From: Patella vulgata
Taxonomy: Eukaryota; Mollusca; Gastropoda; Patellidae
DNA length: 64,000 bases
Assembly: GCF_932274485.2 (NCBI RefSeq)
Contig: NC_065880.2
Span: 7,417,695-7,481,694 of the forward strand
Reading direction: 5' to 3'
Shown here: piece by piece, positions 1-9,929 of the stretch
Numbering within the stretch: position 1 is the first letter of the stretch
Layout of the letters: each line of letters opens with the position of its first letter
Notes under the pieces: model-generated
The model's input: the letters and a program-made list of their open reading frames with translations, nothing else
The model's database searches: none
What the model was told of the DNA's origin: nothing
Made by a program: the position numbers and the translations under genes

Positions 1-1052
1 AGGGTTGTGTTCTCTAAATTTTCCAAAGTCTTGTATAAAGACAATAAATTTTCTTTTTTTTCTTTTGCTATTCTTATCGAGTGTATTATTGAAATTTCCT
101 TAGTCCTATATTTTCCTTCTTCCCACCAGTCTAATAGATTTTCAAATTTTTCTTTCTCCTCCCGCCAATTTTTCCAGAAATATGATATATGTTTTCTATA
201 TATTGTATCAAACAAAATTGATGTATTTAATTTCCAATAACTTTTACCCCAATTATTTCGACTGGTTTTCAGTCTCATAAGAACTGTTTTATGGTCTGAA
301 ATAGTGTTTGGTATGTGTTTTATTTCTGTAATAATACTTGACAAAGTTTTATTGATATACACTCTATCTATCCTTGTCGCACTGCCTGTAGAGTTTGAAA
401 AAGTATAAGATTCTGAGTTTGGGTATATAGATCGATATACATCCATGAGTTTATAATCTGTCACTAGCCGAGAAATTTTAATTTCAGCAGCCTTTGGGCC
501 ATGTAAAAATGTTGTTTTAGTATCAATCAAATCCGTAATAATATTGAAATCCCCCAAGATAATTAAATTATCTTCCTTTCTTATATTAGTATTAATATGT
601 ATTGACAGATTTTCATAGAATAAATTTTTTTCACGGTAATTATTTGGACCATATACATTAATTATGTTGAATTTTACGTTATTTAGATATAACATAATGT
701 GTAGAAGTCGACCTTTAAAGAAACGATCAATAGTTATATTTTCCGACTTATGATCTTTTCTAACCAAAGTCGTTACTCCCAGACTATTATATGTGCCATT
801 CGATGTGTAGACTCTATAGTTTGTTGATGATTCAAATATGTTAATATCATCTTGTGACATAAGCGATGTTTCTTGTAAATTTATTATACTTGCATTATCG
901 AAATTCTTAATTATGTTTATTTTATTCTTCAGGTTTTTACGGATATTACATGAATAAATGGAAGTAACCATAATAACTGAGCAAAAAGCTGTAACAGTAA
1001 GTATAAGTATGAGGACACTCTCACCGTTATCAAGCAATGACACAATCAACAT
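1..1052 (-). CDS. LINE ORF2 N-terminal part: AP-type endonuclease domain, runs off window edge
   Basis: The minus strand is open from an ATG at 1052 to base 1, about 350 codons, with an in-frame TAG shortly upstream. The translation carries the ordered motifs of the APE-like endonuclease of non-LTR retrotransposons: a catalytic glutamate in INLQETSL (around 900-870), VYTSNG, VYGPNN (about 655-638), the metal-site motif ILGDFN (about 560-543), an ATRIDRVYIN segment (about 375-346) and the terminal SDHKT (about 298-284). After the nuclease comes a basic linker rich in W, E and K (WWEEGKYRTKEI), which resembles the L1/Tx1 clade. The reverse transcriptase would lie left of the window. The frame has no break here, so the copy is young or still intact. 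Clade assignment is an inference from linker style. Confidence 0.88.
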   Translation of the reverse strand, partial: MLIVSLLDNGESVLILILTVTAFCSVIMVTSIYSCNIRKNLKNKINIIKNFDNASIINLQETSLMSQDDINIFESSTNYRVYTSNGTYNSLGVTTLVRKDHKSENITIDRFFKGRLLHIMLYLNNVKFNIINVYGPNNYREKNLFYENLSIHINTNIRKEDNLIILGDFNIITDLIDTKTTFLHGPKAAEIKISRLVTDYKLMDVYRSIYPNSESYTFSNSTGSATRIDRVYINKTLSSIITEIKHIPNTISDHKTVLMRLKTSRNNWGKSYWKLNTSILFDTIYRKHISYFWKNWREEKEKFENLLDWWEEGKYRTKEISIIHSIRIAKEKKENLLSLYKTLENLENTT

Positions 1053-1237
1053 GTTACAGAAGGTTATATACAAAGAGATAACAATGAACTAATTAACAAA
1101 ATAAGGCCGAAGCCATTCAAAGTCATACCTAAGTAAACTATTATTAATCAATGAGAAACCAAAGGGGGGTGATGTAATGTACAAATCCATGCTAAAACAA
1201 CAACTGATCATAATTAAACCCTTAATTTCCATATTGC

Positions 1238-1318
1238 AAATAAAGATTACAAAATTTTAAAAATAAAGATTACAAAATTTTAAAAATAAAGATTACAAAA
1301 TTTTAAAAATAAAGATTA
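1238..1318. repeat. 23-bp tandem repeat, about 3.5 copies
   Basis: The unit AAATAAAGATTACAAAATTT plus TAA repeats exactly at 1238, 1261 and 1284 and partly from 1307. It lies just upstream (minus sense) of the LINE ORF and could belong to that element's 5' UTR. Confidence 0.9.
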
Positions 1319-1417
1319 AATTATTTAAAAACAAATTATGAATGAGAAACCATGTTATTGTTGATACCATTAATCACCCTCTCCATTAGACAACTTTCCG
1401 CTCATGCATTACCAGGA

Positions 1418-1962
1418 TAACCCGTATTTTAACTTTTAATATACCCCACCCTACCCGACCCCACTAACTTATTAATATAGCGTCATCCAACTGTAATATC
1501 CTTTTCAAGCTATATCAATTTATATGTGCCAGAATATAATTTACATTTCTGAAAAGGTAAATGGAACTGTGTGATATCTGGAATGTCGTAGTATGACCCG
1601 TATTTTGACATTTAAGACCCCACCCAATCACTCCCAATCAATTAATAGAGTTTAATAGCGTGCAACTTTTTAAATTATTTTCTGGTACATTTATATTTAT
1701 ATACTTTGAAAAGAGATAAAACTTAAACTTTATTAAGTGAGGGGAAGGGGGGATATTTAAAGTAAAAAAAAAACGATCTTAATAATATATTCTTGATATC
1801 TGTTCATATACAGCTGAAAGTATGTTATTGTTTGCTACAAAATGTAAATTATTTTCTTTCACATTTGTAATTACATACCTTGAAAAAGAAAATTGAAATG
1901 GCACTAACATGTATTAAATGAGGAGTGGGTGGGGGTATTTAACGTCAAAATACGGACCATAA
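1418..1962. mobile_element. Imperfect inverted-repeat block, possible MITE
   Basis: A segment around CCGTATTTT followed by CCCCACCC occurs at 1418-1461 and again, less perfectly, at 1594-1640. Inverted counterparts lie at 1735-1775 and 1918-1962, where the last reads CAAAATACGG on the plus strand after a G-rich run. Two nested inverted pairs suggest a decayed foldback or MITE-like element of about 545 bp. No target duplication was identified. Confidence 0.35.
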
Positions 1963-2169
1963 AACAAAATACAAGATATCGGGATGCGTACCATTAGAAA
2001 AGGTCCGAATACATTGTAAAATTGAAAAATATTTTCTGACATATTCATATTTACGTAACTTGTTAGAGCAGATATAATTTGGATCGTTTGACCTCTATTT
2101 ACTGGCACATCAATGAGTACATGATTTAGACGATATAAAGTCCCCTTTCGTGTGTCCAAAGACATATAT

Positions 2170-3640
2170 CACTATCAAATAATAACCTAATTACTCTTAA
2201 TAGGACTTCAAATAGGACAACAAATGAAGAAGTAAGATTTAAGGACCATGAATTAAGAACTAAGAATTAAGAACACTGAATAAAGAGTTGTTTAGTCTTC
2301 CATACTATTTAGGCGGCGTGCAGAGGTTTGATGATTCTTAGATCAATATTTACACCGGCCACCAATCCAATACTCAAGTAGTAGGGGCTACGGCAGGGAA
2401 ATGTGAGAAAAACATATCATTATGTAAAATTAGATGAAATAAATCTTTTACACTAAATTAGTTTTGATTTCACTCTTTGATTGGATTGCCCGTGTAATCG
2501 ATGCCTGGCACATGCACGAATCTGGACAAGCACCACCTAATCCATATGCCTACCGAGTTAACGAGTGGACACAATATGCCCAATCAAGGTGCTTTTGCTG
2601 CAACAAAAACTATGGGAATGAGTAATTTCTTTGGACCAAAGCTCAACAACCACGGGCTAAGTAACATTCTTGCCACTATTTATCAAAATTATTCAACTTC
2701 TTTCCGACTAACTCTCAACATTAGCATCTTTGGTGATCTTTACCGCGTTTCAGAGATATCCATTCAGCCAGTATGAAAAAGACACAGATTTGGTAATGTA
2801 ACTTCTTTTTGACTTTGAAATGTGTTGGGACTTGAGTGCCGCCTACGTGTATGGACGTTGACAAGACTATAAATGCCCAAATTCGGAAGCAGTGGCTTAT
2901 ATTTGAAAACCCCCAAAATACTCAGTAACTTGGAAGCATCACAAAATCGTGATAGTTCATGGGAAAAGGTCAAATGGGCTAACTATCCATCCTACATTAT
3001 GCAGCATTACAGACTCCAGAATCCACATACTGTAGTTTACATTATTATATGGTGCATTATAACTTATTATGATAGCAGCAATTTATGAAGAATAATCTTC
3101 ATGTATATCTGTAACAATTCATGGTTCTTAACATATATCGGTAGTCGTGAAAATGCTTAATTTTTGAATGGTGTCTCCTTTCAAATTAGTTCCATCAGCT
3201 TTAAAATGACATATTCATGTTTCCCGTCCCCCACAAGCCCTGAAACGATATATCATACGTGTATGCTGGCACGTTGCTATTGGTATTGCGGTAACACTTT
3301 TCGAGCAAATTTGTCGCCATTTTGGATGTTTGCGGCCATATAGGACCAAACGTTCGTGAGATGGTTCGGAAACTGTCCAAAATGTGCCCAGTGACCAACA
3401 AAACGTATTAAATGACATATTACACGGGTATTTTCGCCATCAATGTTTGCCAAGGACAATTTCAGACCATTTGTGGCCGCCATCTTGGAATTTTGACTCT
3501 CCTGGAGTTAGCCCGTAGATTTCAGAGGTAATAAACTGCAAATATCTTCCCTAGGGTCCCCTCTATCAGAAACCATCGTCAAACCTTGTTCCCCGATAAA
3601 TGGTCACGGATCTGAAGGTTGTGATCCGACTATTAGTTTT
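2170..3640. other. No gene recognised
   Basis: Short overlapping open frames occur on both strands but show no domain, splice pattern or family likeness. The stretch may be the 3' flank or an intron of the receptor cluster on the minus strand. Confidence 0.5.
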
Positions 3641-3647
3641 CCCTCAC

Positions 3648-3938
3648 CTGTAATCGTTAGAGTTTTATTTTCCGTGCCTCTACTGCCCAAAGGCATGCAT
3701 TGCCATTCTCCTCCATCTCTTATCAAGGATGTTTTTTTGATGTACACAATGCCCACAGTAGTATTAAAGGTTATATTATGATAAGACTCTTGATTAAAGC
3801 ATGTTGGTGAACAAGATGCAATTCGGATACCACTTCGTCTCCATGTCATGGACATTTGGGGTGGATCAACAGTACATGTTAAAGTAACTGATGTTCCCTC
3901 ACATACATCTGACTGATCTATATCTAGACTAATCTCAC
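3648..3938 (-). CDS. V-like Ig domain exon (phase 1-1), leftmost receptor copy
   Basis: An internal exon of 291 nt (97 codons) lies between an acceptor ending in TTTATAG and a donor CAG|GTGAG. It starts with the last two bases of a split codon and ends with one base, the symmetric 1-1 phase shared by the other Ig exons here. The protein begins EISLDIDQSDVCEGTSVTLT, followed by the first core Cys, a Trp in MTWRRSG, an extra Cys pair in SCSPTC, and the second core Cys in GGEWQC. It is colinear with the exons at 12310-12603 and 43816-44100 and keeps the Trp codon that the 12.3-kb copy has lost. No matching downstream FN3, TM or tail exon is visible between it and the left edge, so it may be an alternative cassette, the start of another gene, or an orphan. 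No in-frame defect is seen. Confidence 0.8.
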
Positions 3939-4200
3939 CTATAAATATAAACATAGTTAAATATAGAATAGAACATGTTATCTAAACTAAACTCACCTAT
4001 AAAAATAAACATAGTTAAACATAGAAAAGAACATGATAATCTAAACTAACCTCACCTATAAATATAAACATAGTTACACATAGAATAGAACATGATAATC
4101 TAAACTAACCTCACCTATAAATATAAACATAGTTACACATAGAATAGATTATGTTAAAGTAACTGATGTCCCCTCGCATACAACAGAATGATCTATATCT
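3939..4200. repeat. Tandem repeat carrying copies of the V-exon acceptor
   Basis: Four units of about 60-62 bp follow directly upstream (minus sense) of the V-like exon. Each includes, on the minus strand, a TATGTTTATATTTATAG acceptor and the first exon bases GTGAG. The last unit runs into a fragment of the exon itself (about 4150-4195). The array was evidently made by repeated duplication of the intron-exon boundary. Confidence 0.85.
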
Positions 4201-4217
4201 GTAGCACTTTGGCCCTT

Positions 4218-4257
4218 GAGACAATTTTAATTTTTTTTTTTTTTATAAAATTGTCTC
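4218..4257. repeat. 12-bp perfect inverted repeat with T-rich loop
   Basis: GAGACAATTTTA at 4218-4229 pairs perfectly with TAAAATTGTCTC at 4246-4257 across a loop that is almost all T. It could be the tip of a foldback element; no larger arms are obvious. Confidence 0.7.
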
Positions 4258-4892
4258 TTCAATTTTGTCTATTAAGTCAAATCTCACGAACTTAATGAAC
4301 GTGGGTATAGTTATTCGTAAAAAACAGTGATTTTTTGGTCAAATTATAATCATTCGTATGTATGGAAAGGGGTTTTCTAAGTTTTTTAAACTTGTGCTCA
4401 ATCCTTTTGATATTTGTCAATAAAATATGTTTAAACTAAGTCATCAAATTCTGGCTGTTTATTGTCCTATGGTTGTTAGACCAAATACGGTAATATCTAT
4501 CTCTGATAGTGGTGGGAAATAAACAAGTTTATTACGTATTTTCAATGGAAAAGTACCAAGGATCTGCTGAAATGAGATGGGTATAAATTGAAGGGTTGAA
4601 GTAAGTTTTAACTAGACTCTCATCAGATTATTCCAAGAAGCCATTATATATTCGAGAACGAGCAACCTGCAAAGTTATTTCCAGTTTACCAATTACTGTA
4701 GTATTATTTACGATCACATGGAAACACAACAAATAAAGAAGTCCGTAGTACTACATATCTAACCTGACCTATGAATATAATCAGCCCCCGTCACACGATT
4801 TCCGTTCGTATTATAGTTCTCTGGATTGCAGTGCATATGCTTAAGTTTGTATCACCATTTGTCATCATGTGTGGTTGGCTAAATCCTATCGC
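4258..4892. other. No gene recognised
   Basis: AT-rich spacer between the V-exon boundary array and the piggyBac-type element. No motif or exon was supported. Confidence 0.5.
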
Positions 4893-4896
4893 TTAA

Positions 4897-7046
4897 CCCA
4901 TAAGTGCATGGCTACGGCCTACGCCGTAGAGTAAACAAAGGCTGAAATTGCATGGCTACGGAATTTCCCGTATCGTTTTTAACCGCTTGAATTTACCGCG
5001 CTACGGGTGGTTACACGGGATATCCGGTTGTGACGACATTGTTTAAAACCAGCATGGCCGTCCTGGCAATGTTTTGAGTAAAATTTCTGTAATTTTTCGC
5101 GAATTTTCTCCGATTTAAGACAAGACTTGTACAGGATCCCATTCAGTCATTCATAGTTGCCAAGGACTACTGTGTGAGTTGGATTACGCTACATTTGTGT
5201 GTTAATTTTACGCAAAATAGCGATATTTTGTCCAGTTTTCTGCTTCACGTAGAAATCGTAGATATTTAAAATTTGTGATTCAGTTTAGTTTGATGAGTGT
5301 TCAAAATGTATAACAGCAGCAGCAGTGACTCGGATGATGATATCCCCTTAGGCCTTTCCAAAAGGATTTATGACCAGAATAAGAGGGCTGCTACTTCTCT
5401 GAACCGGGGAGAACTTTCTGGGATATTCTCAGATTCAGGTTCTGATTTGCCATCAGATGACGATATTGATAATGATATAGGCCTAGACCACGATTTTGAT
5501 AATGATGATATCGCCGTAGACCAAGTAGCTGACAATACTACTACTAGGCATAATACTGATAGTGCCAATCAAATGTCACCCACTGATTCTGCTAACTCTG
5601 ACAACAATGAGGTTTCTAGTGATAATAGTTTTGATGGTATGGATCCTAGCAGTAGCAGTACAGACACTGACGATAATCAACCTTTGATTCAGCCGCCAGC
5701 TCGGGGCCTCTCAGTGCGAGGGAGGGGACGAGGTCGACCGCCACGACGACAAGGGGTGCGAGATGACCAGCTTACACTTCGAGAATTTCGGGAGGCGTTG
5801 AGTACGGGACTTGTGGGTGGTCGATCATACCGCAAACACTCTGATGCCGCTCCACGTAATGATGACCAACGCCGAGATCACACTCTGCAACATGCCCCTC
5901 AAAAAATGACAACTTCTGTAAATTGTAGAATACACATGCAACGTTGTGAGACATCATATATTTGCAGGGTATGTCAGGTTAGAATGTGTCCTGATCCCTG
6001 TTTCTTTAGATACCATTACTTGGACACGTTCGAGTATGATGATCCAAATCGACGCAATAAACCAAAAGTCCGTAAGAAAATGAAAGTATAAGTAGTTCTG
6101 CTTTACTCATGATAATAACAAAGGAACCATTCATTCATACTTAGAATATAAATTAGTTAGTGCATTGTATTTTGTGTATTTTGTAAACGTTGCTTTTTGT
6201 GAATGGTGGAGGATTTTTGTTGTGCTTTGGCTAGCTGTGTCGTCTATTCTATTCGTTGTTCTATGTTCTTACATGTAGATTAGTGGATATTTTTGTAGCA
6301 TCACAATTATCTTGGAAATTTGGATATCACACATTAACATTTATCAGTTTTGTAATTATTCACTTTGGATTTGAATATGTAGTACCAAAAGTCAAGATTG
6401 GGTGAGTTTTTTTTAGTTCATACCATTTATATTACATTATTTCAGATTTTGTTGATGCACAATTGGTCAGAATGCATTTTTTTATGTCATTTCATTGTTA
6501 TTCATGTATTCAAATGATTTTGAAAGTGATATAGCCTTTTCCAGAATGGTTGCCATGCATTTTTATATCAGTAACTAACTACATGTAAATTTGACAATTT
6601 ATCCAGAAAAATTTGGACCACCATATATTTTTCAAAAGTCTGCTGTTGTAAAGTTATTGTATATTTTCAAAAAAAAATTACTGTATTGTTGTCCAAAGAG
6701 ATGCCTCTGACAGTAGCATACTTCATTTCTATCACTCTGCATCAATAAATATTTTTTATTGCACTCAGAATTGGGAACTTTTTTTTTTTTTTTTTTTCCT
6801 GATTTCAAGTTGTCAATTCTACCTCCACCTACATTCATGTAAAAAATATTTCCCTTATTTTCTTTAGAGATTCAGAAAGCCCTTTTTATACTCTTTCTAA
6901 ATATATATACTTTGTAGGGTCTGTCATTGTCAGAAAATACTTTTTTCCTCAATTTTGTATTTGGCACCAATTTCCGCTGCAATGCCAGGAATAAGGCTTA
7001 TGCCCGAAAGGGGTTTGGGAACCAAAAATGGTTATGCACTTATGGG
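4897..7046 (+). mobile_element. piggyBac-type DNA transposon, internally deleted, TTAA target duplication
   Basis: The 2150-bp element is bounded by TTAA at 4893-4896 and 7047-7050, the target duplication typical of piggyBac elements. The termini are inverted: CCCATAAGTGCAT at the left matches the complement of ATGCACTTATGGG at the right, 13 bp, beginning with the CCC usual for the superfamily. The inside holds one ORF with the N- and C-terminal parts of a piggyBac transposase but not the catalytic middle. It therefore cannot mobilise itself and would depend on an enzyme supplied in trans. The 3' part (6100-6950) is AT-rich non-coding sequence with a T-run at 6781-6798. Confidence 0.88.
5306..6091 (+). 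CDS. DDE-less piggyBac-derived protein: acidic N-terminus joined to C-terminal Cys-rich zinc domain
   Basis: The 261-codon ORF is read from the ATG at 5306 (MYNSSSSDSDDD); the open frame extends three codons further up, without an ATG. Residues 1-130 are highly acidic and serine-rich, as in piggyBac transposase N-termini. A Gly-Arg patch (RGRGRGRPPRR) follows and could bind nucleic acid or serve as a nuclear signal. The last 60 residues hold a compact Cys/His array (NCRIHMQRC, YICRVC, CPDPCFFRYHYL) like the C-terminal Cys-rich domain that binds transposon ends in this superfamily. The region between, where the three catalytic aspartates should be, is only about 70 residues and shows none of them. 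A full transposase is roughly 550-600 residues. The frame is nevertheless open end to end, so the shortened protein could be made and could act as an end-binding competitor; that role is an inference. Confidence 0.8.
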   Translation: MYNSSSSDSDDDIPLGLSKRIYDQNKRAATSLNRGELSGIFSDSGSDLPSDDDIDNDIGLDHDFDNDDIAVDQVADNTTTRHNTDSANQMSPTDSANSDNNEVSSDNSFDGMDPSSSSTDTDDNQPLIQPPARGLSVRGRGRGRPPRRQGVRDDQLTLREFREALSTGLVGGRSYRKHSDAAPRNDDQRRDHTLQHAPQKMTTSVNCRIHMQRCETSYICRVCQVRMCPDPCFFRYHYLDTFEYDDPNRRNKPKVRKKMKV

Positions 7047-7050
7047 TTAA

Positions 7051-7690
7051 GTATTGCATTTTAGTTGCGATAAGGATAACACTGATTTTAAGGCCATATG
7101 ATATCCAAGCTTTTATACCGAAATATATACTGGGCTTTCTTCTTATTCATACGCCATGAGCTAGATTTGTAACCAACGAGGTTGCATGTTAGATCGTCAC
7201 TCACAAATCCCTGTTTCACTGAATATTTATAATTTTATTTTTATTTACTGGACCCATTCATTTTATCAGGATTTTCTATCATTTCTACACCCATCATTTC
7301 ACTAGTTTTACCCCCACCTCCTCCATTCAAATTGTGTACAATTAATTTTACAAAATCATCTTGACAATGTACTTACCATAGATCAATACAGTCCAATAGG
7401 TTATGAGAATAAAAATGGGCCTTGCATCCATACCGGTGTTAAAATACTTATGGGTTGTATTAACACACAGCGAATATTTACATGTAACGTTTTAACGGGT
7501 TTTAACATTCGGTGTTTATGATATAGTATTGAATACAATACACATACCAAACATAAACCTTAGATTATTACGAGTAAGCAGGGGGTGAAAATGAGACACG
7601 AAATCACAATGGCCGTGTCTGTTAAACAGGCAGTTATTTTACTGTAAGCGAGAGAAATAGGCTAAATGACAAATCAATTGAACAACTGCA
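7051..7690. other. Spacer upstream of a plus-strand signal-peptide exon
   Basis: No exon was found. The last part would contain the promoter and 5' leader of the plus-strand exon at 7691, but no clear core element is seen. Confidence 0.45.
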
Positions 7691-7739
7691 ATGTGGCGAC
7701 TTCGAGTTTTTAGTTTATTGGTTTACTTTGTAGTTTTCA
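7691..7739 (+). CDS. Putative signal-peptide exon, plus strand
   Basis: ATG at 7691 opens a 49-nt coding stretch MWRLRVFSLLVYFVVF that ends in A|GTGAGTAT, a strong donor in phase 1. The sequence is a basic residue followed by a hydrophobic core, as in signal peptides, and the phase matches the acceptor of the next exon at 7874. The receptor genes on the opposite strand also have a signal-peptide exon ending in phase 1. The call rests on splice and phase logic without transcript support. Confidence 0.55.
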
Positions 7740-7782
7740 GTGAGTATTTTCTATTTGTTTTTTATCCTCCCCACACACATAT

Positions 7783-7808
7783 CTATATATATATATATAT
7801 ATATATAT
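7783..7808. repeat. (TA)n microsatellite
   Basis: Simple TA run in the intron between the two plus-strand exons, possibly including part of a pyrimidine-poor acceptor region. Confidence 0.9.
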
Positions 7809-7873
7809 TTAATAAGATGTTAAGATGTTGTGGCTTTATGTAATGACTACTATTTGTATTTTCATATTATTAG

Positions 7874-8199
7874 GATTTTCAGTACATGTTTACAGCAAAG
7901 TCATCGTTGAGGAAGGGGTAACCGATAATGGACCATTTAACATAACAATTCAGCTTCCTACGAATCGATCTACTGTTGACTGGTTCAAAAACGATGTTTA
8001 CGTTTATATTTCTATACTCTCTACGTCGGGAACGGGATGTGTGGGTCCAGCCAAAATAAAAGGATTTAACTTCTACTGCGAAGATAACGGCCTGACATAC
8101 AAGATAGAAATACTAAATAAATCGGCAAATTAGGAGTTAGATTCAGGGCGGACTACAGTTCTGGTGGATCGGAGGCATACTTGGTACCGTCTGCTCCTG
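7874..8199 (+). pseudogene. Extracellular-domain exon following 7691-7739, one base out of frame
   Basis: The acceptor ATTATTAG|GA and donor CCTG|GTAAGTT frame a 326-nt exon. Joined to the phase-1 signal exon it reads FSVHVYSKVIVEEGVTDNGP, then an Ig-like strand pattern with TVDWFKND, two cysteines (GTGCVGP, FYCEDN) and YKIEIL. It then meets TAG at about 8131. In another frame the end continues IGKLGVRFRADYSSGGSEAY to a phase-1 donor. A symmetric exon should be a multiple of three (327), so the data fit a one-base loss near 8120-8130. Either this is a young pseudogene, the assembly has an error, or a shorter secreted product is made. The domain has a Trp like the V-like exons, but the cysteine pattern is not a standard Ig one and the family is uncertain. 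Confidence 0.55.
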
Positions 8200-9160
8200 G
8201 TAAGTTGTAATATTTGTTTATATACATAAATCAGTAGACAGTTCTGGAAATTTTAAATAATACTTAAAATTTATACTCGATTACCAAAGATTACCAGAGG
8301 ATACCAGCCCTGCTAGAATATCGACATATTAAAGGGTGATATTAATTGACCAAATTCTAATAATAACACTCGATCTGATACCATAAACACCTTTATTAAT
8401 ATGCACTGATTAATCATATGTAATGATTAATGTATATTAAGGGTCTGATGATGTCCTCATGGATCTGAAAGTGCTAGCCGCTAATTGATGATCTCAACGG
8501 ATGAGTTATTTTGGTAAATTTTGTAAACGGGAAAATTCATGGATAGTTTCTTTCTTGGTGCACGGTAAATAAATTAAGACCGGGCTCATTTTGGTTATAG
8601 TCTTTGTTTATAAATTGATGAACATAAAGTACAGCAACAATTGTTGTGAACACTCTTGGTTCAATATTTAATTGTAGAAAAGCACCAAAATGAAAATGCG
8701 AATTGACATAAGCGTATAGATCCAAATATCCAAATACAGGTACATATTTCGAATGTGATCTATAGTAGGGCCGAGGGTCGAATTATATTTCTTTAATAAA
8801 TAAGACAATATGAAATAGATATAAATGGGGGATAATTGAGGTGGATTAAGATCCATAAAAATAATGCTCGTTGAATTAAGTAACACTGTGCGGATTAGCA
8901 TAACATATTAAACATTTACTAATGGGTTGAATTTAGCCTATTATATTGTGAGAAAATTAATTACTTGGATTTAACAGACATTCACCCCATTACAATGTTA
9001 TAAATTAAAATGTTATAAAGGTAACCACATTGTGGCAACAATTAACCCAGATACAAACAATATACCCAAGACTCTGCTATCCATAATTAATGGTTACATG
9101 AAAGATAAAACAAAATAGTTATTAGGCATAAATATGTCAATTTCAGATCCACCAATATTT
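8200..9160. other. No gene recognised
   Basis: AT-rich sequence with only short chance frames. No continuing plus-strand exon was found. Confidence 0.5.
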
Positions 9161-9164
9161 ACTC

Positions 9165-9380
9165 CAGGTAAAACTTGTAGATTGTGGATTAGAATCATCA
9201 ACAGTACTGGTTAAAGTCAGCTGATTACCTTGTATTAATTTATAAGGACTGGTTGATGGTGCTATATGTACTATTGGTGGATCTGTAATAGATAACAGGT
9301 TAAAATCAGTTGAATGCCTTCTATTATTTTATAAGGACTTGTTGGTGGTTCTATATGTACTGTTGGTCGATCTGTAATAT
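9165..9380 (-). pseudogene. Broken copies of the double-Ig exon 5' end (gene 1)
   Basis: On the minus strand an acceptor TTACAG leads into DPPIVHIAPSTSPYKLIQGN, QLTLTSTVDDSNPQ and TSFTWSK, then diverges and stops after about 45 codons. This is the start of the exon that is intact at 41620-42165 in gene 2. The first core Cys (TCT in the paralog) is Ser here. A second partial copy of the same boundary lies at about 9290-9380. With no complete Ig3-Ig4 exon, gene 1 appears truncated here. Confidence 0.75.
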
Positions 9381-9464
9381 ATATATATATAATTATAACT
9401 TACATCTTATATATTATTATAACTTACATCTTGTACATTAATATAACTGTCATCTTATATATTA

Positions 9465-9896
9465 CTAGCAGGATACCCGGCTTCGCTCGGTGGTCATAAC
9501 TCCGAAACCGGAAGTGGTAGACTAACGCCACCAGGCCTATGCTACTCCCCGGTCCGAGCTACCCCTATACCCCAAATTTCAGACTCGGGGCAGATGTAGC
9601 CGCCAACCCCGAACAGACCGGCTTCGCTCGGGGGTCATAACTCAGAAAACGAAAGTGGTAGACTACTCCCCGGTCCATGCTACTCCTATACCCCAAATTT
9701 CAGACTCGGGGCAGACCTAGTGTAACCGCCAACCCCGAACAGACCGGCTTCGCTCGGGGGTCATAACTCCGAAACCGGAAGTGGTAGACTAACGCCACCT
9801 GGCCTATGTTACTCCCCGGTCCGAGCTGACCCTATACCCCAAATTTCAGACTCGGCAGACCTAGTGTAGCCGCCAACCCCGAACAGACAGACAGGC

Positions 9897-9929
<33 letters not shown>

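Noticed and set aside
3201-3483. Three overlapping minus-strand frames
   Set aside because: Mutually overlapping in different frames, no homology seen, likely chance.
9153-9171. Plus-strand acceptor followed by a tiny exon-like segment ending in CCAG|GTAAAA as a third plus-strand exon after 8199
   Set aside because: The same bases are the minus-strand double-Ig exon relic, where the CCAGGTAAAAC text is coding; the splice-like look is coincidental.
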